Of a DNA stretch of 64,000 bases, positions 23,730-32,535 are shown one piece after another. The position numbers and the translations under genes are program-made. The DNA comes from Devosia ginsengisoli (GTDB lineage: Bacteria; Pseudomonadota; Alphaproteobacteria; Rhizobiales; Devosiaceae). Numbering within the stretch: position 1 is the stretch's first letter; every line of letters starts with the position of its first letter. The notes below the pieces were generated by a model, which was not told the origin of the DNA, made no database searches, and was given only the letters and a program-made list of their open reading frames with translations. The stretch spans positions 975,227 to 1,039,226 of the forward strand of contig NZ_JANQAJ010000011.1 in the NCBI RefSeq assembly GCF_024707105.1. The letters are read 5' to 3'.

Positions 23730-24911
23730 ATGCGATTCCGGATAGACGGTCCTCCAGATATGCTTGGTTTTCAGCCTTACGAGACGTTTCAACTGCTCAT
23801 CGAGACGGGCGGCGTCGACCGTACGAATACCTTGCTGATCGCGGCCTGCGACGCCTATGCGCGGCGCGGCAAGCCGACCCATCCCGAATTGGAACAGTTC
23901 GAAGCCCTGGCCGGGCGGCTCTTCCCCATTGCCGGCCCGCAGGCCCGCGCCAAGGGCGCCGCCATTCTGGGCCGCGCCGAAATGCTGTCCCCTGCCCTCG
24001 AACAACTGGTGGTCGACAATATCGGGGAAGACCTCAACCAGTTCCTTTCCGGCGCCGTCGACCTCTCCGAGCCCACCATGCTCGACATCATCGCCCGCTA
24101 TGACGTACCGGCGGCGGCCACCATCGCGGCCCGCGCCGATCTCTCCAATGTCGTCCTGGCCAAGCTGTTCCAGATGAATTCGCGCAAGGTTTACCGGGCC
24201 TTGGCGTCCAATACCTCGATCGTGCCGCGCGGCGCTTATCTCAGCGCCCTGGCCCGCTCCGCGCAGATGGACCACATGGTCGCCGAATCGCTGGCCAAGC
24301 GCGCCGACTTCGACGCCGCCCTGCTGGCTCCGGCCTTCTTCGACCTTTCCGACATCGACCGGGTCAAGGTCATCCAGGCTTTCGCCCATCGCGAAACGCC
24401 CAAGGCACCGATCAGCAAGACCATCGAGCAGATCACCGTCGCCAATGCCGAGCTGACCAAGGCGCTGATGAAGCTCTTCTCCGAGAATCGCCGTCCCGAA
24501 GTCACCCGCCTGCTGTCCCAGATCAGCGGGCTCGACGAAGTGCGCTGTGGCCAGATCGCGCATGACGTTACCGGCGCCTCGCTCTTCGTCATCCTGCGCG
24601 CCTTTGGCTGCACCGCCTATGACGGGCTCAAGGTGCTGATCCACGCCACCAGCCACGACAGCGAGCGCTCCCGCGCTTTGGCCGATTTCGCCACCCTGTT
24701 CGGCAATGTCACCCCGGAATCAATGGCTTACCTGATGAGCGCCTGGCGCGGCGAGGTGAACCTGCTCGAGCTCAACAAGCCCGAATACAGGCCCTTCGTC
24801 GAAGCGGCCCCGCGCCGTGCCCCGGCCAATACGCTGGCTCCGGCCCATAATCCGGTGGTCGATCAGGCCATCGAGGCCCTGGCCCGCATCGGCGCCCGTC
24901 GCGCGAGCTGA
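23730..24911 (+). CDS. DUF2336-domain protein
   Basis: About 393 residues, all-helical and HEAT-like, without signal or membrane segment. The DUF2336 region runs from about residue 20 to 350, with repeated patterns such as RADLSNVVLAKLFQMNSRKVYRALASNTSIVPRGAYL. The family is widespread in alphaproteobacteria and has no defined function. The start could be ATG 23730 or the internal ATG 23760. The upstream region carries a possible CtrA box. Confidence 0.75.
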   Translation: MRFRIDGPPDMLGFQPYETFQLLIETGGVDRTNTLLIAACDAYARRGKPTHPELEQFEALAGRLFPIAGPQARAKGAAILGRAEMLSPALEQLVVDNIGEDLNQFLSGAVDLSEPTMLDIIARYDVPAAATIAARADLSNVVLAKLFQMNSRKVYRALASNTSIVPRGAYLSALARSAQMDHMVAESLAKRADFDAALLAPAFFDLSDIDRVKVIQAFAHRETPKAPISKTIEQITVANAELTKALMKLFSENRRPEVTRLLSQISGLDEVRCGQIAHDVTGASLFVILRAFGCTAYDGLKVLIHATSHDSERSRALADFATLFGNVTPESMAYLMSAWRGEVNLLELNKPEYRPFVEAAPRRAPANTLAPAHNPVVDQAIEALARIGARRAS

Positions 24912-24933
24912 ACCTCTACGAGAACAACAGAGA

Positions 24934-25019
24934 CCTCATGGTGAGCTTGTCGAACCACGAGGTCGAGCGAGTGGAGCTATCCTGCCACGCCCTCATGATT
25001 CGACAGGCTCACCATGAGG
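24934..25019. repeat. 86-nt REP-like inverted repeat, copy 2
   Basis: Arms at 24934-24962 and 24991-25019 are complementary with a few mismatches. The length and central CGAGTGGA match copy 1 at 1516-1601. It lies between the convergent DUF2336 and DUF1491 genes and may act as a bidirectional terminator. Confidence 0.85.
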
Positions 25020-25020
25020 A

Positions 25021-25356
25021 CTACTGGATGACCTCGATGCCGAGATCGTCCCCACGCAGGTCGAGGCTCAGCACCCAGAGATCGGGGTCGAATTTGACCT
25101 CCTGGGCGATGCGCTCCGTCACCTTGGGCGGCTCCACGCGATTGAAGCGGCGCTGGAAGATTAGGCTCGCATCGTCCTGGCGGCTGGCCATCGGGGCCGG
25201 CGTGAACAGCGAACGGGTGCCATCGAGATGATCGACCTCGATGAAAACCTGGCCGGCAATGGGGTCGCCGCGGCGCGCCACCACGCAAATATTGCCGAGA
25301 TCGTTGTGGCGGCGAACGAAAACGCCGCACCACAAATCGCTGCGCAAGGCCCTCAT
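25021..25356 (-). CDS. DUF1491-family protein
   Basis: 111 residues with the family layout MRALRSDLWCGVFVRRHNDLG near the start, the GQVFIEVDHLDGTRSLFTPAP strand pair, and a C-terminal ERIAQEVKFDPDLWVLSLDLR. It is a small cytosolic protein of unknown function found across alphaproteobacteria. It is the last gene of an apparent three-gene operon: histidine kinase, peptidoglycan-binding protein, then this gene, with a 38-bp gap. Confidence 0.8.
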   Translation of the reverse strand: MRALRSDLWCGVFVRRHNDLGNICVVARRGDPIAGQVFIEVDHLDGTRSLFTPAPMASRQDDASLIFQRRFNRVEPPKVTERIAQEVKFDPDLWVLSLDLRGDDLGIEVIQ

Positions 25357-25394
25357 GCAAGGGCCGGTAAGATCATGCTGTTCATGCGACCAGC

Positions 25395-26525
25395 TTAGAT
25401 CGCCGCCCCGGCCTGCCGCAACAGGCCGACCAGATCGGGGTTCACCTGCCCGGTCACCCGATAGCTGTGGAAGTTCTCGAATTCGCGGATGGCCTTGGCC
25501 GTGGCGTCGCCCGGATGGCCATCGATCGAACCATGGTAGAAACCGAGGCTCGCCAGTCCCGTCTGGATCTGGCTGACCAGTTGCACATTATTGGCCGGCG
25601 CCACCGCTGCGGGCGGAGCCATGGGTTCGAGCGAAGCCACCTGCACCGGTGCCGGCATCTGCTGGGCCTGGGGCGCCGCCACCAGCGGCAGGGCCGGAAT
25701 CGGCTTGACCGCAGGAGCGGCCGGCGGCGTACGGCCACCGTCGACGGCGGCCACGATGGAATCAATGGTCTGAGCCGCAGCATTGCCGATCGTATCGACC
25801 GCCTGGTCCACCGGCGACAAATCCGGCAGGCGCGCTACGACGCGGTCAGGCTGCGCCACCGGCTGCGGCTGGGTAACCTGCGGCGCAGGCTGCACGACAA
25901 CCGCCTGCTGCACCGCCGGCGCCGGCTGGGCCACCGGCACCAGGCCCGCCGTATCGGCGCGCAGAATCGCGTCGATCACGTCACGCGTCATCGCGCCGGT
26001 CGGCGTCATTCCGTTGCGCTCCTCGAAGGCGCGAATCGCATTGGCCGTCATCGGCCCGTAGAAACCATCGACCGTGCCGTTGAAGAGGCCGAGTTCGGTC
26101 AGCTTCTTCTGCACGGCAAAGGCGTCGCTATTGCCGACGGGCGCAGCGGGAATCACCGGCGCGGGGGCCGCGACACTGCCGGTGGTTTCCTGCGTCACCG
26201 GCGTGGTGACGACGGCCGTTTCGCGTACCGGCGCGGGCATGGGCTCGGGCGCGGCGGCCGGCTCGGCCACCGGCACATCCATGGCCGGCGCGAAGAAGGG
26301 CGCGGGGTGCCGTGCGGTCTGGAAATAGAGGGCGTTGCTCGCCGCCAGCGCGGTCAGGGTGACCAGCGCCAGCATGCCCGTCGAGGCCAGTGGCGCCCGC
26401 ATGTAGCGGGACATGGTCCACAGGCCGGCGCGGCCCAGCGAGGTTGCAACAGCGGTGCCCGCCAGCAAAGGCAGGCGGGTGAAAGTGGTTGCCGTCATTG
26501 CGCTTTTCTTTTTTCGTCTTGCCAT
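25395..26525 (-). CDS. Membrane-anchored protein with two peptidoglycan-binding domains
   Basis: 376 residues: a basic start (MARRKKKS), a membrane segment near residues 47-67 (ASTGMLALVTLTALAASNALYF), and a long Pro/Ala/Val-rich linker. There are two PG_binding_1 domains: VQKKLTELGLFNGTVDGFYGPMTANAIRAFE near residue 140 and IQTGLASLGFYHGSIDGHPGDATAKAIREFE near 320. It should tether the inner membrane to the wall. An alternative start, ATG 26498, overlaps the kinase stop as ATGA, which would make the two genes translationally coupled. Confidence 0.8.
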   Translation of the reverse strand: MARRKKKSAMTATTFTRLPLLAGTAVATSLGRAGLWTMSRYMRAPLASTGMLALVTLTALAASNALYFQTARHPAPFFAPAMDVPVAEPAAAPEPMPAPVRETAVVTTPVTQETTGSVAAPAPVIPAAPVGNSDAFAVQKKLTELGLFNGTVDGFYGPMTANAIRAFEERNGMTPTGAMTRDVIDAILRADTAGLVPVAQPAPAVQQAVVVQPAPQVTQPQPVAQPDRVVARLPDLSPVDQAVDTIGNAAAQTIDSIVAAVDGGRTPPAAPAVKPIPALPLVAAPQAQQMPAPVQVASLEPMAPPAAVAPANNVQLVSQIQTGLASLGFYHGSIDGHPGDATAKAIREFENFHSYRVTGQVNPDLVGLLRQAGAAI

Positions 26526-28312
26526 GAATGAACAGGAGCGGCGGCTGGCTCTTTGCGGAGAGGAGTGACGATGGCAGTTTCGTCGGTCTTTATTGCCGGA
26601 CCGTTTATAGGCAGCAAAACAGTGACCGTTGTCCCCGCCCCAATTTCGGACATGGCCCGCAAAGTGCCCTCATGCAGGTCGACCAGGCCCTTGACGATGG
26701 AGAGGCCAAGCCCCGTCCCCTCATAACGGCGCGACAATCCGTCCTGCACCTGGAAGAAGGGCTCACCGATTCGGGTCAGCGCTTCGGGCGCCATGCCGAC
26801 GCCATGGTCGCTGACCGACAGGTTGAGGCTCTGGCCCTGCCGCTTGAGGCTGATCGTCACCCTGCCCCCGGGATGGCTGAACTTGATGGCATTGGACAGC
26901 AGGTTGAGCAGGATCTGCCGGCAGGCGCGCTCATCCGCAACCAGCGGGGGCAGCGGGCTGGCAATATCGGTCACCAGCGTCACCTGGTGCTTGGCCGCCA
27001 TGGCCTCGACCATGCTGAGGCAGGGCTCGATCATGTCTTCGACCACAAAAGGTTCGGTCTGCAATTCGAACTTGCCGGCCTCGATCTTGGACATGTCGAG
27101 CAGCATGCGCACCACTTCGAGCAGGTGCTTGCCGCTCTGGTGAATCAGGCCCGCATATTCACGATGCGTGGTCGACAGCTCCCCGCCGATGCCGCTGCTC
27201 ATCATTTCCGAGAAGCCAACCACGGCATTGAGCGGCGTGCGCAATTCATGCCCGATCGTGGCGAGGAAACGCGACTTGGCCTCCGACGCTTCCTCGGCGG
27301 TGCGGCGCGCCTCGGCCATGGCCAGTTCATTGTCCTTGCGGCTGGTAATGTCGCGGAACAAAGCCACGACTTCATGCCGCAACCCGGCATTGTCGGCGTC
27401 CTGCACCGGCGAAAAGCTGATTTCGACCCAGATGAAGCGGGGCACGCTGGTCATGGCGCGCGGATCGTCCTGGCGCATCCGCACTTCGATCACCCGAGAC
27501 TTGCCGCCCTGGTTGGCGTCGGCAAAGGCGGTGAGATAGGCGGGGCGATCCAGCACATGCAGCCGCTCGCCCAGCCCACCGCCCGACAATTCATAGCGGC
27601 GGCAGCCGAAAAGCTGCTCGGACGAGCGCGAAGCCAGCAGGATTTCGCCATCGCTGGAAAAGCGGATCACGCCATCCTGCACATGCTCGATCAGGTGCCG
27701 ATAGGCGGTCATCTGCGCCTTGTCATAGACCTCATAGGCCGCGTTGATACGGTTGGCGGTATGCGCGATGATCGCGACACTGGTTACGAAGGCGACGATG
27801 GCGGTGGCCATCAACGCCCCTGCTCCAACCGGAATCGCCGGCATTGCAAAAGCCGCGCCGATCCCGGCCAGCCCCACCACGCCGGCCAGCAGGGCCCAGC
27901 TCTGGTGCCGCAGGGGTTTGCGCCCCACCAGCGAGGCCAGGATTGGCGCCATGACGGCAATGGCCAAGCCCGCATCGCCCAGGCGCGGATCGGCCAGGGT
28001 CAGCATGCAGCCGAGCGCCAGCAGGATGCAGACCTGTCCGGCCGCCGCTTCTTCGAACAGCCGGCGCTGATGCAGAGCCAGCGTAATCATGCCGCCGGCA
28101 AGGCCGAGCACGGCGACGGCAAAGGGGAAAGCAGTGCCCGTCACCAGCCCATAGACCGCAAAGGGCATGGCCAGGGCGCTGAACAGAATCAGGATGCGGG
28201 CATTGTTGGCCAGCGTCTTGCGGCGCAGCATTTCCGGGCGGTGGCCGGTGCCGGCAACGGCCAGGGACATCTCTTTGCTTGCGCCGAAAGAGAACAGGCT
28301 ACGCATACGCAT
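26495..28312 (-). CDS. Membrane-bound PAS histidine kinase (DivJ/PleC-like)
   Basis: 605 residues: five or six membrane helices in residues 38-190, a PAS domain about 205-325, HisKA with the phospho-acceptor His355 in LATIGHELRTPLNAVVGFSEMM, and a HATPase domain (LLNLLSNAIKFSH, VSDHGVGM, GTGLGLSIVKGL). The H box and following GFSE(M) pattern match the PleC/DivJ/PdhS group of cell-cycle kinases. No receiver domain or cognate regulator gene is adjacent. The link with a wall-binding protein in the same operon suggests an envelope- or division-related signal, but this is inference. Confidence 0.8.
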   Translation of the reverse strand: MRMRSLFSFGASKEMSLAVAGTGHRPEMLRRKTLANNARILILFSALAMPFAVYGLVTGTAFPFAVAVLGLAGGMITLALHQRRLFEEAAAGQVCILLALGCMLTLADPRLGDAGLAIAVMAPILASLVGRKPLRHQSWALLAGVVGLAGIGAAFAMPAIPVGAGALMATAIVAFVTSVAIIAHTANRINAAYEVYDKAQMTAYRHLIEHVQDGVIRFSSDGEILLASRSSEQLFGCRRYELSGGGLGERLHVLDRPAYLTAFADANQGGKSRVIEVRMRQDDPRAMTSVPRFIWVEISFSPVQDADNAGLRHEVVALFRDITSRKDNELAMAEARRTAEEASEAKSRFLATIGHELRTPLNAVVGFSEMMSSGIGGELSTTHREYAGLIHQSGKHLLEVVRMLLDMSKIEAGKFELQTEPFVVEDMIEPCLSMVEAMAAKHQVTLVTDIASPLPPLVADERACRQILLNLLSNAIKFSHPGGRVTISLKRQGQSLNLSVSDHGVGMAPEALTRIGEPFFQVQDGLSRRYEGTGLGLSIVKGLVDLHEGTLRAMSEIGAGTTVTVLLPINGPAIKTDETAIVTPLRKEPAAAPVHSWQDEKRKAQ

Positions 28313-28625
28313 TACTCACTATCACGACGCCAGCAGTCATGGATGCCGGAGGCACCAGTTACGCCTGAATGGCTCAGGTCTCGTTGCCGCTACCCTGCGG
28401 ACCAAGAGCTAAAGGCCAGCTTAAATCCTGTCGCCCGCAGAGACTTCCATGCGTCCCGGCGCGGTCCTTTCTTGGGTTAGCGTAAACAAGCCGTTGCCCT
28501 CTACCGAAACGATCGGGCGCATTTGTCTAAAATTTTATCGAAATGTCCCAGCGGCGCTTAAGACGGCCGCTCTAATGTCGGTGATGCAGGCCGCAAAGGT
28601 CCTGCCAAAGCCTTGGAAAGAAGCA
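28313..28625. other. 313-bp divergent intergenic region
   Basis: The gap lies between the divergent histidine kinase gene and a small membrane protein gene. It must hold both promoters, but no convincing sigma-70 pair, operator or repeat was recognised. Confidence 0.5.
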
Positions 28626-28919
28626 ATGTTTCTGGTCGTTCGTTCCGTTTTCTGGCTGACGGTCGCCTATATGGTGATCAAGCCCGGTGTCGACTTCGTC
28701 GATGCCCAGGCCATGTCCGCACAGGCCATGGCGGCGGGCCAGCAGGTCATTGCCGAACAGATCCAGGCTATCGAATGCGACAGTTTCCAATGCGCCGGCG
28801 GCAAGGCCGTCATTGCCGCGGCGCTGCAGTCTTCCCCGTCCGTCGGTACACCCATGCATGAGTCTCCGACGATTGGTCCGGCCCCCATGCCCCGGCCTCG
28901 GCCGGACTGGGCGGGTTAA
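28626..28919 (+). CDS. Small membrane-anchored protein of unknown function
   Basis: 97 residues from ATG 28626, supported by GGAAAG about 7 nt upstream; an open frame continues upstream without a better signal. One N-terminal membrane helix (MFLVVRSVFWLTVAYMVIKPG) is followed by a short Ala/Gln-rich segment, a CDSFQC cysteine pair and a Pro-rich tail (PTIGPAPMPRPRPDWAG). The cysteine pair would be periplasmic if the helix is an anchor with N-in topology. I do not recognise the family. Confidence 0.65.
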   Translation: MFLVVRSVFWLTVAYMVIKPGVDFVDAQAMSAQAMAAGQQVIAEQIQAIECDSFQCAGGKAVIAAALQSSPSVGTPMHESPTIGPAPMPRPRPDWAG

Positions 28920-29001
28920 CGGGAGCCACCAGGCCCCGACAGTAGACCCCAGGGCTCGCGTCACTTCCCCAAGCGACGCACTCCAGCGACCCCTGGCCTT
29001 G

Positions 29002-29036
29002 GCCCCAAGCACGCTGCCCCGTGCTTGGGGCTTTTT
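29002..29036 (+). terminator. Rho-independent terminator
   Basis: GCCCCAAGCAC and GTGCTTGGGGC form a perfect 11-bp stem with an 8-nt loop, followed by TTTTT. It lies about 80 nt after the small membrane protein's stop and insulates the cold-shock gene. The 323-bp gap 28920-29242 otherwise holds only the leader of the cold-shock gene. Confidence 0.9.
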
Positions 29037-29242
29037 CCTGCCCAAACACCATTGCCTTGCTATCGGCAGCAGGTGCGCCTATATGTTGTCCATACGTTTG
29101 AGCTACATGGCTATCTGATCCCGGCTCGCCGGTTTGGTCATACCCCCCTGTTTTTGAGAGCGTTTAGCCCTGCCCGACATGTGTCCGGCAGCAATGATGC
29201 TATCTGGCCTTTGGCCGGGGCACGACCTGAGAGATTAAAGCC

Positions 29243-29452
29243 ATGATTACCGGCACCGTAAAATTCTTCAATTCCACCAAGGGCTTCGGCTTCATTTCGC
29301 CCGAAGACGGCAGCAAGGACGCTTTTGTCCATGTGTCGGCCGTCGAACGTTCCGGCCTTGCCGGGCTCTATGAAGGTGACAAGGTCACCTATGAGCTCGA
29401 GAATGGCCGTGACGGCAAGATTTCGGCGACGAACCTGACGCTCGTAAAGTAA
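29243..29452 (+). CDS. cspA: Cold-shock domain protein (CspA family)
   Basis: 69 residues forming one cold-shock domain that binds single-stranded RNA/DNA in the cytosol. RNP1 is KGFGFI (residues 13-18) and RNP2 is AFVHVS (about 27-32). The 5' untranslated region could exceed 100 nt, since no other gene lies between the terminator ending at 29036 and the start. Long structured leaders are typical of cold-regulated csp genes, though whether this copy is cold-induced cannot be told. A strong hairpin follows the stop. Confidence 0.92.
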   Translation: MITGTVKFFNSTKGFGFISPEDGSKDAFVHVSAVERSGLAGLYEGDKVTYELENGRDGKISATNLTLVK

Positions 29453-29459
29453 GACTGCT

Positions 29460-29482
29460 CCGAGCCCCCACCGGGGGCTCGG
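29460..29482 (+). terminator. Hairpin after the cold-shock gene
   Basis: CCGAGCCCCC and GGGGGCTCGG form a perfect 10-bp stem with loop ACC, eight nt after the stop codon. No T run follows, so it may act as a 3'-stabilising hairpin or a weak terminator. Confidence 0.65.
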
Positions 29483-29550
29483 ATGCCGCCTCCGGCATTG
29501 CCGGGGCATAGACAAGGCCCTGCGGCTTGGCCCGGGCCATAGAGACAATA

Positions 29551-29889
29551 ATGACATTTCAAGACTACCACGCTCGCGCCGAGCTTTATCTCGGCAGCGA
29601 CCGGCACGCTGCTATCGAGCAGGGTGGCCGATCCTTTGCCACTGCCGCCCAGGCCATCCGTTTCGCCCTCGAAGAGGCCGCGCCGGTGAGCCTGCATGGC
29701 GCCATGCTCAAGGTCGGCGGCACGACATTCGGCCGCGACGACCTCGTCGCCCTTTACCACAGCCCCGCCTTTCCTCTGCCGCGCAAGCGCGACAGCAAGC
29801 GGGAACGGCTTCGCCGCACGCGCCACTATCGTGGCAACACCTATGCACCGGCGCATGCCGCAGCGGGGCAGCAGGCCGCCATGGCCTGA
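29551..29889 (+). CDS. Hypothetical small protein with basic C-terminus
   Basis: 112 residues from ATG 29551 (MTFQDYHARAELYLGSDRHAAIEQGGRSF). The first two thirds look like a compact alpha/beta domain (AIRFALEEAAPVSLHGAMLKVGGTTFGRDDLVALY). The last third is strongly basic (LPRKRDSKRERLRRTRHYRG). I do not recognise a family. It follows the cold-shock gene by about 100 bp on the same strand, and its basic tail would fit RNA binding, but nothing more can be said. Confidence 0.6.
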   Translation: MTFQDYHARAELYLGSDRHAAIEQGGRSFATAAQAIRFALEEAAPVSLHGAMLKVGGTTFGRDDLVALYHSPAFPLPRKRDSKRERLRRTRHYRGNTYAPAHAAAGQQAAMA

Positions 29890-29960
29890 CCCGAATTCCT
29901 CCGGAGCCGCCGGCAAGGCGGCTCTGGTAATGGCGCGCGGCTTTGACTAGATAATCGGCC

Positions 29961-30386
29961 ATGAGAGAACCCCAAGCCTTCCAGGACATTGCCGAAAACC
30001 TATCCTTCCTCGACGATTGGGAGGATCGGCTGAATTACGTCATCGAGCTCGGACAGGCGCTGCCTGACATGCCCGAGACCGACAAGACTGCCGAAAACAA
30101 GGTCAAGGGCTGCGTGTCCAATGTCTGGCTGGTGTCCAGCGTGGACCGCTCCGGCGGCCTTGCCGTCATGCGGTTCCGGGGCCAGTCGGATGCCATCATC
30201 ACCAAGGGTCTGGTGGCCATCCTCATCGCGCTCTATTCGGGCCGTCCGGCCGCGGAAATCGCCGATACCGATGCCATAGCCTGGTTCAGGAAAGTCGGCC
30301 TGAGCGAGCATCTGGGCATGCAGCGTTCCAATGGCCTGGTGGCGATGGTCAATCGCATCCGGGCCGAAGGCAAGGCGCTGAGCTGA
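29961..30386 (+). CDS. sufE: SufE-family cysteine desulfuration protein
   Basis: 141 residues. SufE accepts persulfide sulfur from the cysteine desulfurase SufS and stimulates it for Fe-S cluster assembly in the cytosol. The active-site cysteine lies in KVKGCVSNVWL at about residue 52, within the typical FLDDWEDRLNYVIELG...LPDMPETDKTAENKVKGC block. The C-terminal half keeps the conserved LVAILIALYSGRPAAEI helix. It is separate from any suf operon, as is common in this order. Confidence 0.9.
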   Translation: MREPQAFQDIAENLSFLDDWEDRLNYVIELGQALPDMPETDKTAENKVKGCVSNVWLVSSVDRSGGLAVMRFRGQSDAIITKGLVAILIALYSGRPAAEIADTDAIAWFRKVGLSEHLGMQRSNGLVAMVNRIRAEGKALS

Positions 30387-31454
30387 TCACTCGGCCGGAG
30401 CGGCTTCCACTTTGGGGCGTCTGCCGCCAAACAGGCCATTGCAGAAGCGCAGGACCGGCTGCTCGACATAGCGATAGAGCAAGATGCCGGCCAGCGTGCC
30501 ACCCATGATCGACACAGCCGCGACGAAATAGTCCGCCCACAGGTCGGCAGGGTCGAGCAGCCGGAAGGCGAGCCCGGCCAGGATGGCCACTTCATAGATA
30601 TGCACGAGATAGATCGAGTAGGACGCGTCCCCGATATGCTCGAACAGGGCCACGCGCGGCAGGCGCGGCTCGAAATGCACCGCCAGCAGGATCAGCGCCG
30701 AGGCGAAGGTGACGAAGCCGATAAAGGCGAAGCCGTCTTCCATGATGCCCCGGTCGAAGACGAACCCTTCCACCAGTCCGGCCAGCCCCAGCACCAGCGC
30801 CAGGCCGATCGCCCAGCTCGATAATCTGCCCAGCCGCCCGCGCAGCGTCGCCAGCCCCAGCCAGGCGCCGGCGCAGAAGGCCAGCGGCATGAAGCTGGTA
30901 TAGAATTGGGCAATAGCCGGTTCGGGCTGGAACAATGCGCCCAATACTGCCAAAGCAGTAAAGGCAATGGTCAGCCAGACCACACGCGATTGCGCGCCGA
31001 GAAAAGCCAGCAATGCGAAGCAGACATAGAAGAAGATTTCGTAATTCAGCGTCCAGCCCAGCTTGTAGAGCGGGTGGATACCGTGGCTCACCGGATTGTA
31101 GAAGGGCACGAAGAGCAGCGACAGCAGCAATTGCCCGGTATCGTAGACCGTGGTCTTGAAGATTTGCGGCGCCAGCAGCGCCAGCACCGCGGCCAGTAGC
31201 GTCGCGCCCCAATACATCGGCACGACGCGGATGAAGCGGCGGCGCAGGAAGGCCGGGGCGGAGAATCGCCCCTCCCCGGTCACGGCGACCATGATGAAGC
31301 CTGATATCACGAAGAACAGGATGACGCCGAGCCAGCCTAGGCGGCTATAGCCGAGATTCTCCTCCACCAATGGATAGAGCAGCGCATGGGAGGCCAGCAC
31401 AAGCATGGCCGCAAATCCGCGCAGGTATTGGATGGTGACGAACTTTTGCCGCAT
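30387..31454 (-). CDS. Acyltransferase 3 family membrane protein (ExoZ/OafA-like)
   Basis: 355 residues from ATG 31454 (MRQKFVTIQYLRGFAAMLVLASHALLYP). It has about ten membrane helices and the family's active-site His in the first helix (ASHA). Other marks are the ILFFVISGFIM segment, RRRFIRVVPMYW and the C-terminal ASYSIYLVHIYEVAIL. Such enzymes move acetyl or other acyl groups from the cytosol to extracellular sugars, for example exopolysaccharide. The substrate is unknown. It lies directly after the DnaA-C-like/DUF6456 pair and may share their transcript. Confidence 0.83.
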   Translation of the reverse strand: MRQKFVTIQYLRGFAAMLVLASHALLYPLVEENLGYSRLGWLGVILFFVISGFIMVAVTGEGRFSAPAFLRRRFIRVVPMYWGATLLAAVLALLAPQIFKTTVYDTGQLLLSLLFVPFYNPVSHGIHPLYKLGWTLNYEIFFYVCFALLAFLGAQSRVVWLTIAFTALAVLGALFQPEPAIAQFYTSFMPLAFCAGAWLGLATLRGRLGRLSSWAIGLALVLGLAGLVEGFVFDRGIMEDGFAFIGFVTFASALILLAVHFEPRLPRVALFEHIGDASYSIYLVHIYEVAILAGLAFRLLDPADLWADYFVAAVSIMGGTLAGILLYRYVEQPVLRFCNGLFGGRRPKVEAAPAE

Positions 31455-31495
31455 GCCTGTTTCTACCACGCCGCGGACCAGCCGGTTATGTCCGT

Positions 31496-31996
31496 TCAAG
31501 ATGTAGTTAAGACCTCGGCAATCAGCGGCAGGCGGGCCTCCAGCCAGCTATCGATCGTGCCGCGCCCGGTGCCGGTCGCATGCGCGGACAGGCCGAACTG
31601 CTGTGCCAACTGGTCGAGGCCGATGCGCAGCACCAGCTTGGCGCTGCGCCGCGGCCAGCGCCGTTCCGCCTCGATCATCTGCAGGCCCTTGCCCAGGCCA
31701 CAGACATCGAACAGCACACCCCAGCAATCGGCCGGCAGCATGCCGGCCAGCCGGCTGAGCCGCAGTCGCGCATCGGCGGCGCCCTGCGAGGCCGTTTCGA
31801 CGCCATTGCCCGCCCGCGCCCCGCCCACGCTGGCCGGATTGTAGGACATGGTCACGCGCGGGGCGAGCTGGGCGCGGCGAATCATCTGCTCGAGCCGCTC
31901 GGCCGCCGCCAGGTGGTGCGGCGCAAGAAAGGCCGAGCCGGCAGCATCGCGCGCAGCCAGGCGCGCCAGCACGTCGTCGTCGCGAATCTTAGCCAT
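31496..31996 (-). CDS. DUF6456-domain protein
   Basis: 166 residues. The C-terminal two thirds (ARLRLSRLAGMLPADCWGVLFDVCGLGKGLQMIEAERRWPRRSAKLVLRIGLDQLAQQFGL) match the DUF6456 pattern of alphaproteobacterial proteins next to DnaA-C-like genes. It is probably a DNA-associated regulator, but no function is known. The start overlaps the upstream gene's stop by 8 bp, so the pair is co-translated. Confidence 0.78.
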   Translation of the reverse strand: MAKIRDDDVLARLAARDAAGSAFLAPHHLAAAERLEQMIRRAQLAPRVTMSYNPASVGGARAGNGVETASQGAADARLRLSRLAGMLPADCWGVLFDVCGLGKGLQMIEAERRWPRRSAKLVLRIGLDQLAQQFGLSAHATGTGRGTIDSWLEARLPLIAEVLTTS

Positions 31997-32372
31997 GGTG
32001 CCTGGCCTCCGCTCCCGCCATGCCCGCCTCGATTTGCTGCTCGAGCGCGGTCACCTCCTCGTCGAAGCGTGGGTCGTCGCGCATATCCTCGATGACGGCG
32101 CAGGCATATGAGACAGTTGTCCTATCGCGCCCGAAGGCCTCGGCGATTTCAAGCAGGCTGCGGCCGAGGACGATATGGGAAAGATACATGGCCAGTTGCC
32201 GCGCCCGCGCCACCGGCAGGCGGCTGCGGCTTTTGTGGGTAAGCAGACGAATGGGCACGTTTTTCCGGCGTGCCACCAAGGCTATCACCTCGTCACAGGC
32301 ACATTGCGTCCTGCCCCGCCAGGCGCTGGAAACCGTGGTATGCAAGGGTGAGAGAGAGTCGTACATCGGCAT
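31989..32372 (-). CDS. Protein with DnaA C-terminal-type DNA-binding domain
   Basis: 127 residues, essentially the DnaA domain IV helix-turn-helix without the AAA+ ATPase: RARQLAMYLSHIVLGRSLLEIAEAFGRDRTTVSYACAVIED. The basic and His/Thr residues that read DnaA boxes (GRDRTTVSYA in place of GRDHTTVLHA) are mostly kept. It could bind DnaA-box-like sites and modulate replication or gene expression. It is coupled to the DUF6456 gene. This pair is typical of Hyphomicrobiales. Confidence 0.8.
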   Translation of the reverse strand: MPMYDSLSPLHTTVSSAWRGRTQCACDEVIALVARRKNVPIRLLTHKSRSRLPVARARQLAMYLSHIVLGRSLLEIAEAFGRDRTTVSYACAVIEDMRDDPRFDEEVTALEQQIEAGMAGAEARHHG

Positions 32373-32446
32373 GCCTCATCGCAGTCAAGGAATTTATTCC
32401 TACATACTGCAACGAGTAAAGCCCGTGGGGATAAGTCCCGCACAAA

Positions 32447-32480
32447 TTCAAACGGCCGCCCCGTGGGGCGACCGTTTGAA
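32447..32480 (-). terminator. Terminator-like hairpin downstream of mucR
   Basis: TTCAAACGG-C-CGCCCC pairs with GGGGCG-A-CCGTTTGAA around a 2-nt gap, giving a 15-bp near-perfect stem. It starts 55 nt after the mucR stop on the minus strand. A short TTTG follows, so it may be only partly intrinsic. Confidence 0.6.
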
Positions 32481-32535
32481 CGTCTTTGTCGCCGGGGTCC
32501 GGATGGACGCGACGTCTCTTAGCGGAGGGTATGCG

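Noticed and set aside
26528..28480. 650-codon open frame on the plus strand
   Set aside because: Antisense shadow of the histidine kinase gene; composition is typical of a reverse-strand frame.
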